From an uncultured Clostridia bacterium (GTDB lineage: Bacteria; Bacillota; Clostridia; Christensenellales; UBA1242), in contig CALVYQ010000005.1 in assembly GCA_944372335.1 (NCBI GenBank), positions 1-64,000 of the forward strand: DNA of 64,000 bases. Direction: 5' to 3'. The notes beneath the pieces were generated by a model. That model saw only the letters and a program-made list of their open reading frames with translations, was not told the origin of the DNA and made no database searches. The position numbers were made by a program, and so were the translations under genes. This document shows, piece after piece, positions 43,821-51,332 of this stretch (the stretch's first letter is position 1; the number at the start of each line of letters is the position of its first letter).

Positions 43821-43854
43821 TAAATGATTAATTTATATTTTTTCGGAGGCGAAG

Positions 43855-45312
43855 ATGGAAGAAAATTTAAGTAATGAAATTACTATCAGAAGACAGAAAA
43901 TCGAAGAGTTAAAGAAGATTGGAGAGATACCATATAAGGAAAAATATGATAGAACCTGCACAATCAGCGAGGCAAGAGAAAAATTGGGCGAGCGTGTGAA
44001 GATTGCTGGCAGAATAGTTTTTCGTCGTATTATGGGCAAGTTTGGCTTCTGTCAGATAAGAGATGTATATGATAAGATACAAATTTCAGTTGGAAGAAAT
44101 GAATTTAGTGAGGAAGACTACAATTTCTATAAAAAGATGATAGATATTGGTGATTCTATCGGCGTTGAAGGTGAGGTATATGCCACACAAACGGGCGAAA
44201 TAACTGTTAAAGCAGAAAAAATCACTCTTCTTTCTAAAACTCTTCGTCCTTTACCTGAAAAATTTCATGGCGTGGTTGACACAGAAATTAAATATCGTCA
44301 GAGATATCTAGACTTAATCACTAATGAAGATTCGAGAAAGGTGTTTCTCACAAGAAGCAAAGTAGTGTCTTTCATAAGAAGATTTTTGGAGGATAACGGC
44401 TTCATTGAGGTGGAAACTCCAATTCTTCAAACGAGTGTTTCAGGGGCAAGTGCAAAGCCATTCTTTACTCATCATAATGCTCTTGACATCGAGTGCAATT
44501 TGCGTATAGCCACAGAGTGCCATTTAAAGCAGTGCATAGGTGCAGGTATTGATAGAGTTTTTGAACTAGGCAAAGATTTCAGAAATGAGGGTATGGATCC
44601 ATCCCACCTTCAAGAATTTACTCAGGTTGAGTGGTATGCTTCCTATTGGAACTATGAAAACAACATAGAATTTTTCCATGATATGTTGATTAAACTTATG
44701 AAAGAATGCCTTGGCACAACAAAAATATTCTATCAAGGCCAAGAGATTGAGTTTGATGGCGAGTGGCCAAGAATAGACTATGTTGCAAAGATGAGAGAAC
44801 TTTTAGGCTGTGATTTTCTTGATATAAACGATGTTGATGAACTTAAAAAAATAATTGTTGATAGGAAACTTTTTGGATATGCAGAGCTTGAGGAATGCAA
44901 AACTGTGAGAACCCTTATTGACTACGTTTATAAGAGAAAAATAAGGGCGGGCATTGTCAATCCAACCATTCTATACAACTATCCAGCATCTCTTATTCCT
45001 CTTGCAAGAAGAAATGATAAAGATGACAGAATTATAGATGTCTTTCAAGTGGTTGCAGGTGGAGCAGAACTTGTTAAGGCGTATTCTGAGCTTGTTGACC
45101 CAATCGTGCAGAGAAAGACGCTGGAACTTCAACTTGAAGAAAAGATGGCGGGCGATGAGGAGACTATGGACGTTGACGAAGATTTCCTTCTTGCTATGGA
45201 ACATGGTATGCCACCAATTTCCGGCTTAGGCTTTGGTATTGACCGATTCTTACAATTCATCTTCGACCGACCAAATATAAGAGATGTTGTTTTGTTCCCA
45301 CTTATGAAATAA
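43855..45312 (+). CDS. lysS: lysyl-tRNA synthetase, class II
   Basis: 485 residues, normal for bacterial class II LysRS. It charges tRNA-Lys with lysine in the cytoplasm. The N-terminal OB-fold (residues about 55-150, VKIAGRIVFRRIMGKFGFCQ) binds the anticodon. The catalytic core shows motif 2 FRNEGMDPSHLQEFTQVEWY and motif 3 GLGFGIDRFLQFIF. GGAGGCGAAG precedes the ATG. It stands alone between two terminators. Confidence 0.97.
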   Translation: MEENLSNEITIRRQKIEELKKIGEIPYKEKYDRTCTISEAREKLGERVKIAGRIVFRRIMGKFGFCQIRDVYDKIQISVGRNEFSEEDYNFYKKMIDIGDSIGVEGEVYATQTGEITVKAEKITLLSKTLRPLPEKFHGVVDTEIKYRQRYLDLITNEDSRKVFLTRSKVVSFIRRFLEDNGFIEVETPILQTSVSGASAKPFFTHHNALDIECNLRIATECHLKQCIGAGIDRVFELGKDFRNEGMDPSHLQEFTQVEWYASYWNYENNIEFFHDMLIKLMKECLGTTKIFYQGQEIEFDGEWPRIDYVAKMRELLGCDFLDINDVDELKKIIVDRKLFGYAELEECKTVRTLIDYVYKRKIRAGIVNPTILYNYPASLIPLARRNDKDDRIIDVFQVVAGGAELVKAYSELVDPIVQRKTLELQLEEKMAGDEETMDVDEDFLLAMEHGMPPISGLGFGIDRFLQFIFDRPNIRDVVLFPLMK

Positions 45313-45339
45313 TAGAAAGAATATTTCTTTCTATTTTTT
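45311..45339 (+). terminator. terminator of lysS
   Basis: AATAGAAAGAA/TTCTTTCTATTTTTT hairpin with T-run immediately after the stop. Confidence 0.85.
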
Positions 45340-45602
45340 ACTATATTTATATATTAAAATTTTTATATATATTTTTTATATATAAAATATAAATTTCATA
45401 TATTAAAAATAAAGATTTTATATAATAAAAACAATTTTTTTTTAATTATTTTATAAAAATAAATGATTTTTTTATTAAAAATTAAATTTTTATTAAAAAA
45501 TTACTGCATAAAAATAAAATTTATTTATTAAAAATTAAATTTTTATTTAATTAGACAAATAGTATAATTATATGATATACTAATTTTTGATTAAAGGATT
45601 TT
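45340..45602. other. nearly pure A/T spacer with short repeats
   Basis: About 260 bases with hardly any G or C. The words AAATTAAATTTTTATT and AAAAATAAA recur several times, and many short inverted repeats are possible. No open frame with a binding site is visible. A promoter for the ABC-2 genes probably lies near the right end (TATACT around 45576). Confidence 0.6.
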
Positions 45603-46517
45603 ATGAGCCATATAATAGATATAAAAAATTTAAAAAAATATTTTGGAAACACAAAGGCGGTTGATGATATCTCCTTTTCTGTTGAGGAGGGAGAATTGTT
45701 TGCCTTTTTGGGGCTTAATGGAGCCGGTAAAAGCACAACCATAAATATTCTCGTTGGTGTGCTACAAAGAGATAGTGGCGAGTGTTTTGTCAACAATCAG
45801 TCGGTCGATGATATGTCTAAAATATTGCCAAACATCGGCATAGTCTTTCAATCCTCCGTGCTTGATAAAAAACTCTCTGTCTATGATAATTTAAGATATC
45901 GGGCAATGCTCTATGGATTAAGTAAAAAGGAATTTGAAAAGAATTTAGAATATTTTGTTGACAAGCTTGACTTAAAAACAATTCTAAAAAAACAATTAGA
46001 CAAACTTAGCGGAGGACAAAAGCGAAAGGTCGATATTGTGAGGGCACTACTGCATAAGCCTAAGATTTTGATACTCGACGAGCCAACAACAGGCCTTGAT
46101 CCAAAGACCAGAAAACTTGTTTGGGATATGATAAATGAGCTAAGAAAGACGACAAATCTAACAGTGCTTCTCACAACTCATTATATGGAAGAAGCGAGTG
46201 TGGCTGACAATGTTGTGATAATTGATGGTGGTAAAATTGTGGCTGAGGGTTCGCCGTTAACTCTTAAAAATAGATTTGCAAGTGACTATATAAAAGCCTA
46301 TAAATACGACAAAAAGCTTTTAGAAGTTTTGCAAAATTCTAATATACCATATAAAAAAGAAAGGCAAGTTTTGGAGATAAAGTTTAAAAACACAGAAGAA
46401 GCAAAAATCTTTTTAGTTGAAAATAATGTACTTTTTAAAGATATTGAAATAGTCAAAGGCTCTATGGACGATGTCTTTTTGTCGGTCACAGGAAAAGAGT
46501 TAAAGGAGAATATATGA
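45603..46517 (+). CDS. ABC-2 type exporter, ATP-binding subunit
   Basis: 304 residues. ATPase domain in residues 1-220 with Walker A GLNGAGKST, signature LSGGQKRKVDIVRAL, Walker B ILILDEPTTGLDP and the switch His in LTTHYMEE. The C-terminal 80 residues form the small regulatory domain seen in DrrA/NatA-type subunits. It energises the permease encoded next, whose start overlaps its stop by four bases. The family exports drugs, polysaccharides, lipids or sodium. The substrate is unknown here. Confidence 0.92.
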   Translation: MSHIIDIKNLKKYFGNTKAVDDISFSVEEGELFAFLGLNGAGKSTTINILVGVLQRDSGECFVNNQSVDDMSKILPNIGIVFQSSVLDKKLSVYDNLRYRAMLYGLSKKEFEKNLEYFVDKLDLKTILKKQLDKLSGGQKRKVDIVRALLHKPKILILDEPTTGLDPKTRKLVWDMINELRKTTNLTVLLTTHYMEEASVADNVVIIDGGKIVAEGSPLTLKNRFASDYIKAYKYDKKLLEVLQNSNIPYKKERQVLEIKFKNTEEAKIFLVENNVLFKDIEIVKGSMDDVFLSVTGKELKENI

Positions 46518-47425
46518 ATAGGCAGTCTGAATTTAGAAAACTCACCTATTTGACTTTACGAAATATAAAGTTATACTTTAAAGACAAAATGACTTTTTTG
46601 GTGTCGCTTATAACGCCATTAATTTTGCTTATTCTTTTTGTCACCTTTTTAAATTCGACTTATGAAAGCAGTCTTCTTTCAATAACAGAGGGCTTCAATT
46701 TGGAGCAAAGACTGATTGACGCTTTTACGGGCGGTTGGTTATTTTCTTCTGTTCTTGCAACCTCGTGCATAACCGTTGCTTTTTGTTCGGGTATGATGGT
46801 TATCGACAAAATCAACAAAGCAAATATAGACTTTATGGTATCACCGGTTAAAAAAAGCACCTTGCAATTAAGTTATGTGTTAGCAAATTTATTTTCAACG
46901 CTCATCATTGCCTTCACATTACTCACTATAGGGCTTATCTATCTTGCTTGCGTAGGTTTTTATATCACCTTTGTTGATTTTTTGCTTATAGTGTTTGGAA
47001 TTATTATAACTTCATTATTCGGCACAATACTTGCCAATATAATCTGGACTTTTACTCGTACACAGGGAGTGGTAAGCGGTGTTTGCACTTTGGTGTCGGC
47101 TCTCTATGGCTTTATTTGTGGTGCATATATGCCGATATATAGTATGGCCAAAGGTATGCAAAATTTTGTTTCGCTCTTGCCGGGAACTTATGCAACTGTA
47201 TTGTTTAGGCAGGGCTTTTTGAATGGCGTGTTAAGAGAAATGGGGGAAACTTTGCCAAGCGAAACGATAGCGGGCGTGGCTGGTGGATTTGATATAAAAT
47301 TATCATTTTTTGGACACGATGTGTCAACTCTTGGTCTGATTTTGGTGATAACAATTTCAACAGTTGTTTTGCTCGGCGTCTTTTTGCTTATTAATACTAT
47401 TAAAAAGCATACAAAAAAGGCTTGA
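46514..47425 (+). CDS. ABC-2 type exporter, permease subunit
   Basis: 303 residues with six membrane segments: one near residues 25-45 (FLVSLITPLILLILFVTFL), a large external loop, then segments around 75-95, 115-140, 150-175, 180-205 and 270-295. Topology and the central GLIYLACVGFY...LFGTILANIIW region fit DrrB/NodJ-type ABC-2 permeases. GGAGAATAT precedes the ATG, which overlaps the ATPase stop (ATGA). Transcription probably ends or weakens here, but no good hairpin is seen after the stop. Confidence 0.85.
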   Translation: MNRQSEFRKLTYLTLRNIKLYFKDKMTFLVSLITPLILLILFVTFLNSTYESSLLSITEGFNLEQRLIDAFTGGWLFSSVLATSCITVAFCSGMMVIDKINKANIDFMVSPVKKSTLQLSYVLANLFSTLIIAFTLLTIGLIYLACVGFYITFVDFLLIVFGIIITSLFGTILANIIWTFTRTQGVVSGVCTLVSALYGFICGAYMPIYSMAKGMQNFVSLLPGTYATVLFRQGFLNGVLREMGETLPSETIAGVAGGFDIKLSFFGHDVSTLGLILVITISTVVLLGVFLLINTIKKHTKKA

Positions 47426-47449
47426 AACTTGTTTTTAATATGATATAAT
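47422..47449 (+). promoter_or_regulatory. candidate promoter for a leaderless small frame
   Basis: TTGAAA, a 16-bp spacer, then TATAAT. Initiation is expected within a base or two of the ATG at 47456, so any translation would be leaderless. Confidence 0.5.
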
Positions 47450-47455
47450 AGCCTT

Positions 47456-47707
47456 ATGAAAGCCCAAACGAAAGCTAAATATAATATAACGATTGAGAAT
47501 GAATCAAAAAGCAAAAGGTTGTTTCTTAAATATAAGGACGATATTTTAGAATATGCGTATTTTATTTCAGAAAATAATCTTGATTTTGATGTTAATATAA
47601 AAATAATTTTTAAAAAAATAAAAAGTAAAAAAGAATTTGTAAAAAATGAAATAGATGATGCTGAAACACTGTCTTTCAATTGCAAGAAGAATGGAGCCTT
47701 TTCTTAA
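47456..47707 (+). CDS. possible small protein (83 aa)
   Basis: An 83-residue frame, Lys/Ile/Phe-rich (KSKRLFLKYKDDILEYAYFI, then VNIKIIFKKIKSKKEFV). There is no Shine-Dalgarno site, but a promoter places transcription start at the ATG. The composition may just reflect A/T-rich DNA, so it could be spurious. No family recognised. Confidence 0.3.
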   Translation: MKAQTKAKYNITIENESKSKRLFLKYKDDILEYAYFISENNLDFDVNIKIIFKKIKSKKEFVKNEIDDAETLSFNCKKNGAFS

Positions 47708-47896
47708 AAACACTTATGGAAAAGGGCTAAAACGCAAACTATGGCTACTAGGTAAATTGCTTGTGGAAAATTTTTTAGATATAATATTGGGCCAATAAAA
47801 AAGAACGGTTATGTTATTGAGGCCTACTTTTTAGAGTGAATTTAATTGTATTTCATAATAATAAAATTTATTTATGTATAATAAAAATTTGTTTTG
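47708..47896. other. intergenic remainder
   Basis: No frame with a binding site. One short frame translates to RYNIGPIKKNGYVIEAYFLE before a stop (47778-47839), which looks protein-like and could be a worn gene fragment, but it is too short to support. Confidence 0.3.
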
Positions 47897-48763
47897 TTAT
47901 TTTTCCATTAAAGGGCAATCTTCTGGCGCAGGGTGTTTTTCGTTAGTCCTTAGTGTTCTATTTAATAATTTGCATGAGTACTCCTCTTCATTTAGATAAT
48001 TATGAGAGGTAGGAGCTTTTGTGCGAACCATAAACATACATTCTGTGCAAGCTTTAGGCCTTGTCATGGCACAAGGAAATTTATTATTCTTTAGCATAGT
48101 TTTATTTTTATTATTTTCTGTTGGCGTTTTGAGCATTATGTTCTCACCAAAGACTTCTTTATAATAATAAGTTAACTTTTTAAACATATCTAAGTCTTTT
48201 AGTTCAGAGATTGACTCTATTGTTGCTTTGTAGTGTTCTTTGATGTTCTCTTTTGAAGAATTGAATTTTGACCAAACGTCTTCACCTCGTTTTCCATCAA
48301 AATAAATAGATTTAATGTTTGACAGACAATCAGCACATTTAATCATTTTCGCTTCGTATGGAGCATTTGCAATTCTCATTGCTTGTATTGCCTTTCTCTC
48401 TTTATATGGCAGGTGTTTATCTTCACTTAAAACATCGACATATTCTTTCACTTTCTCACCGAACAAGTTATGTATTTCTTCTAGTGTTGTGCCGGTATCT
48501 TCCACTGTGTCATGTAAAACTCCAGCAATCAATGTGTACATATCAGCGTCATGTTCTTGAAGAATTTGTGAAACTTCATAAATATGAACAATATATGGCC
48601 ATGGTGAGGCTTTTCTTCTCTGCTTGCTATGCCTTTGACACGCAAATTCAACAGCTCTATTATATATACTGTCATTTTCCTTGCAAACTGTCAATTTACG
48701 CTCTAAAACTATCTGTTTTTCTAGCCAATCTTCAAAAACTTGTTGAAATTGATTTTTGTTCAT
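47897..48763 (-). CDS. HD-domain hydrolase (RelA/SpoT hydrolase-like) with Cys-rich tail
   Basis: 288 residues. Residues about 30-190 show the HD fold of the (p)ppGpp hydrolase family (SpoT, MESH1): AVEFACQRHSKQRRK, PYIVHIYEVSQIL, then VLHDTVEDTGTTLEEI with the metal-binding HD, and MIKCADCLSNIK with a second Asp. No synthetase, TGS or ACT domain follows, so it would be a stand-alone hydrolase. The C-terminal 60 residues carry cysteines CAMTRPKACTEC...C...C, which may bind metal. This tail is unusual for the family. GGGAGA precedes the ATG. It is divergent from a LysR gene 87 bases away. Confidence 0.75.
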   Translation of the reverse strand: MNKNQFQQVFEDWLEKQIVLERKLTVCKENDSIYNRAVEFACQRHSKQRRKASPWPYIVHIYEVSQILQEHDADMYTLIAGVLHDTVEDTGTTLEEIHNLFGEKVKEYVDVLSEDKHLPYKERKAIQAMRIANAPYEAKMIKCADCLSNIKSIYFDGKRGEDVWSKFNSSKENIKEHYKATIESISELKDLDMFKKLTYYYKEVFGENIMLKTPTENNKNKTMLKNNKFPCAMTRPKACTECMFMVRTKAPTSHNYLNEEEYSCKLLNRTLRTNEKHPAPEDCPLMEK

Positions 48764-48850
48764 ATCTTTTCTCCCTTTACACTTGCATTATACACCATTT
48801 TATGATATAAGTAAAATATATAATAATTATGATAAATATAAGGAGTAGTT

Positions 48851-49693
48851 ATGGATAGTTTGGATAGATTTAGAGTGTTTTATGAGGTAGCTAAGGCTGG
48901 CAATATCACAAAGGCGAGCGAAACTCTCTACATATCACAACCCGCAGTCTCTCAAACGATTAAAAAATTGGAGGAAGAGTTGTCGATAAAGCTTTTTAGT
49001 AGAAACAAGAAAGGAGTGACTTTGACAAAACTAGGCAAAGAAATTTTTGATAAGGTTGAAAATGCCATTTTGTCTTTAAAATCTATCGACAGAATTGTTG
49101 AAGAGGAAAATGAATTATTGACAGGGAAAATATATATTGGTGCGGGCTCTAATGTTGCACGAGAGCTTTTGCCGAAAGCAATAAAGGAGTTTTTAGATGT
49201 CTTTCCAAACATATTAATAACACATATAGAAGATGTGCAGTCCAACATGATTGATATGTTAAGAAAGGGAGAGATTGATATTGTCATCTCCCAGAAAAAA
49301 GAGGTGGGTGACAACATAAAATTTGTGCCATTAAAATCACATAAATATGTCTTTATCAAAGGGAAAAATTTAAAAAACTTAAGATTGATAAAGCTAAGCA
49401 AGGGCTCTTATACTCATCAACTGATGGAGGACTATATTACGCACGAAAAGTTGGAAAAAATTCCAAATATTGGTGTAACAGGTTATAGGTTGGCTATTGA
49501 TTTGGTAAGGTTAGGAGTGGGCATGGCTTTAGTGCCGGAGCATTTAGTTTCTGACTTAATAAAATCTGGCGAGATAGAGGTGGTGTTTGAAAACTATAAA
49601 CTGCCAGATATCACTTTTGGCTATTACTATAATTCAGCACTTTTGACTCCAGCAACTAAAGTTTTTATAAAATTTTTAGATAGATTGGCTTAA
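48851..49693 (+). CDS. LysR-family transcriptional regulator
   Basis: 280 residues. The N-terminal winged helix-turn-helix is RFRVFYEVAKAGNITKASETLYISQPAVSQTIKKLEEELSIKLF in outline (residues about 6-50), followed by a linker helix and a substrate-binding domain from about residue 90 (GKIYIGAGSNVARELLPKAI). LysR proteins often control the divergent neighbour, here the HD hydrolase, with the operator in the shared 87-base gap. AAGGAG precedes the ATG. The effector is unknown. Confidence 0.9.
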   Translation: MDSLDRFRVFYEVAKAGNITKASETLYISQPAVSQTIKKLEEELSIKLFSRNKKGVTLTKLGKEIFDKVENAILSLKSIDRIVEEENELLTGKIYIGAGSNVARELLPKAIKEFLDVFPNILITHIEDVQSNMIDMLRKGEIDIVISQKKEVGDNIKFVPLKSHKYVFIKGKNLKNLRLIKLSKGSYTHQLMEDYITHEKLEKIPNIGVTGYRLAIDLVRLGVGMALVPEHLVSDLIKSGEIEVVFENYKLPDITFGYYYNSALLTPATKVFIKFLDRLA

Positions 49694-49739
49694 AAAAATT
49701 ATATTTGGGCTTGTGTTACGATTAAAATAGTGGTATAGT

Positions 49740-50531
49740 ATGACCATTATGATTGAATTAACGTGGTATGGAACAGCGACTATAATGCTAAACATTGATG
49801 GAGAGAAAATTCTATTTGACCCATTTTTTAGAAGAAACAAAAAATTAGAACAGCCAAATATCAAAGAGTTCTGTAAGGCTGATTATATTTTCAACACCCA
49901 TTCTCATTTTGACCACTTGTGTGATGTGCCAATGATTTTGAATAAAAGCAAGGCGAAATTATATGGTTCACGTCCAGCATATTTGCGACTTAAAAAGCAG
50001 GGCGTTGATGTCGAAAAAAAGGCAGTTTTTTTTAAGCATTATGAAACTCGCCACACGAAAAATGCCACTATTAAAGTTTATCCAAGCAAGCATATAAAAA
50101 ATAATGTTGGTATCGTGCTTTTAACCGCATTAAAAATTCTTTTCACCTTTCAAATTCACAAGGCAATTAAACTGTTAAGTATGCATCATAAGTTCTTAAT
50201 GGGTGGCGAAATTATGGCATTTGAGATAAAGGCAGATAACAAAAAAATTTTAATTTTTGGTTCCGCCGGAATAGATAAAAGTGCAAAATTGCCAAATGAT
50301 GTTGATGTTCTTGTGTGGCCTTTTCAAGGGCGAACAAATATGAGCAAATATTCGTTACCAATCATTGAAAAGCTTAATCCAAAGGTTGTCATTCTTGACC
50401 ACTTTGACAATGCTTTTCCTCCTGTTACAGGCAATGTTAAAACGGAAAAATTTGTGGAAATAATGAAAAAGAAAAATCCAAATATTAAAATTATTGTGCC
50501 AACCTATAAAGAAAAAATTATATTAAATTAA
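49740..50531 (+). CDS. metallo-beta-lactamase fold hydrolase (UlaG-like)
   Basis: 263 residues. The metal-binding motif is HSHFDH (NTHSHFDHLCDV, near residue 59), followed by later His/Asp positions including KHYETRHT and the final LDHFDNAFPP. The start ELTWYGTATIMLNIDGEKILFDPFF is typical of the UlaG-like lactonase branch. The substrate is not predictable. Two ATG starts are possible (49740 and 49749) and neither has a clear binding site. It lies 46 bases after the LysR gene and may be read with it. Confidence 0.8.
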   Translation: MTIMIELTWYGTATIMLNIDGEKILFDPFFRRNKKLEQPNIKEFCKADYIFNTHSHFDHLCDVPMILNKSKAKLYGSRPAYLRLKKQGVDVEKKAVFFKHYETRHTKNATIKVYPSKHIKNNVGIVLLTALKILFTFQIHKAIKLLSMHHKFLMGGEIMAFEIKADNKKILIFGSAGIDKSAKLPNDVDVLVWPFQGRTNMSKYSLPIIEKLNPKVVILDHFDNAFPPVTGNVKTEKFVEIMKKKNPNIKIIVPTYKEKIILN

Positions 50532-50558
50532 AAAAAGAGAATTTCTCTTTTTTATTTT
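50531..50558 (+). terminator. terminator after the MBL gene
   Basis: AAAAAAGAGAA/TTCTCTTTTTT hairpin with T-run overlapping the end of the gene. Confidence 0.85.
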
Positions 50559-50658
50559 TTAAAATAATTGTAAATATTTGTATAAAATTGTTTGGAAGTT
50601 TGTTTGAATTGTGATAAAATGGAAAATGTCAATCGTAATTGCTTAAAAGGAGGCGAAT

Positions 50659-50700
50659 TTGACTATTTTGCAATCTGTTGACAGTTATATATATTTTTAG
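50659..50700 (+). CDS. possible 13-residue leader peptide
   Basis: AAAAGGAGG is followed five bases later by TTG and thirteen codons (MTILQSVDSYIYF) ending in TAG, and that stop codon overlaps the AGGAGG of the next gene. The strong binding site before such a short frame suggests a leader peptide coupled to translation of the Spo0A-like gene. It could also be a chance site. Confidence 0.25.
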   Translation: MTILQSVDSYIYF

Positions 50701-50709
50701 GAGGAAAAT

Positions 50710-51099
50710 ATGAGTGAACATGATAAGATGGTCAAGGTTATTAGATTTGCATTGGTGAAAATTGGTTGCAAGATAAATCATTTGGGCTTTCAATATCTAT
50801 GCTACGCAGTCGAGCTTGTAATTATGAAGCCAAGTGCAATACATAACCTGTTAAAGGAAGTGTATCAAAAAATATCAGATGAATATCATGTCGGCAACAG
50901 AATGACTGTGCATAGTTCAATACGTAATGTGATAGAACTTACATACGAAACAGGAAGTTTTTTAGAAATAAACAAACTATTTAAAACAGAGATATACACC
51001 TTAAACGATAAGCCGACCTGTGGAGAGATAATAGGCTTACTTGCCGAATACTACACTTTAAAGCTCTATAAGGAAGAAGAAATTTTTAAGGATTTTTAA
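50710..51099 (+). CDS. orphan Spo0A C-terminal-type DNA-binding protein (129 aa)
   Basis: A 129-residue protein consisting only of a domain like the effector half of Spo0A. VIRFALVKIGCKINHLGFQY matches the start of that domain (helical, I..IG...H..GY.YL). Then VHSSIRNVIELTYETGSF matches the recognition helix region ([20 protein letters not shown] in Bacillus), and TLNDKPTCGEIIGLLAEY matches KPTNSEFIAMVADK. The phosphorylated receiver domain is absent, and the good AGGAGG site shows this is the true start. In Spo0A this domain binds 0A boxes. Here it would act without phosphorelay control. It is a lone gene ending in a terminator. Confidence 0.8.
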   Translation: MSEHDKMVKVIRFALVKIGCKINHLGFQYLCYAVELVIMKPSAIHNLLKEVYQKISDEYHVGNRMTVHSSIRNVIELTYETGSFLEINKLFKTEIYTLNDKPTCGEIIGLLAEYYTLKLYKEEEIFKDF

Positions 51100-51100
51100 A

Positions 51101-51127
51101 GATGATATTTTAAATATCATTTTTTAT
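51101..51127 (+). terminator. terminator of the Spo0A-like gene
   Basis: GATGATATTT/AAATATCATTTTTT hairpin and T-run just after the stop. Confidence 0.8.
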
Positions 51128-51288
51128 AAAATAATGCCCTAGAAAAGATGTTAAATATTATTTATGAATTTGTTGCCGGGAAAATAAAACTTTAATTGAA
51201 ATAACCAATTTAATATTTATGTTAAAAATCATTAAATTAAGTTTAACTTATTTGTAAAAAAAGTTTAAACCAGCAATAAAATTTTTTG

Positions 51289-51317
51289 ATTACACATTAT
51301 TTGTGTAATATTTTTTT
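51289..51317. terminator. possible terminator between convergent genes
   Basis: ATTACACA, loop, TGTGTAAT followed by a T-run on the plus strand. The nearer gene is the minus-strand exporter at 51333, so its use is unclear. Confidence 0.45.
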
Positions 51318-51332
51318 ACTTTTTGGATAAAT

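Noticed and set aside
43815..43854. T-box or other riboswitch before lysS
   Set aside because: The leader after the promoter is only about 30 bases, too short for any such structure.
47188..47685. Minus-strand frame of 165 codons across the permease end
   Set aside because: It overlaps the 3' part of the ABC-2 permease and has no binding site; Ser/Lys/Pro-rich antisense composition.
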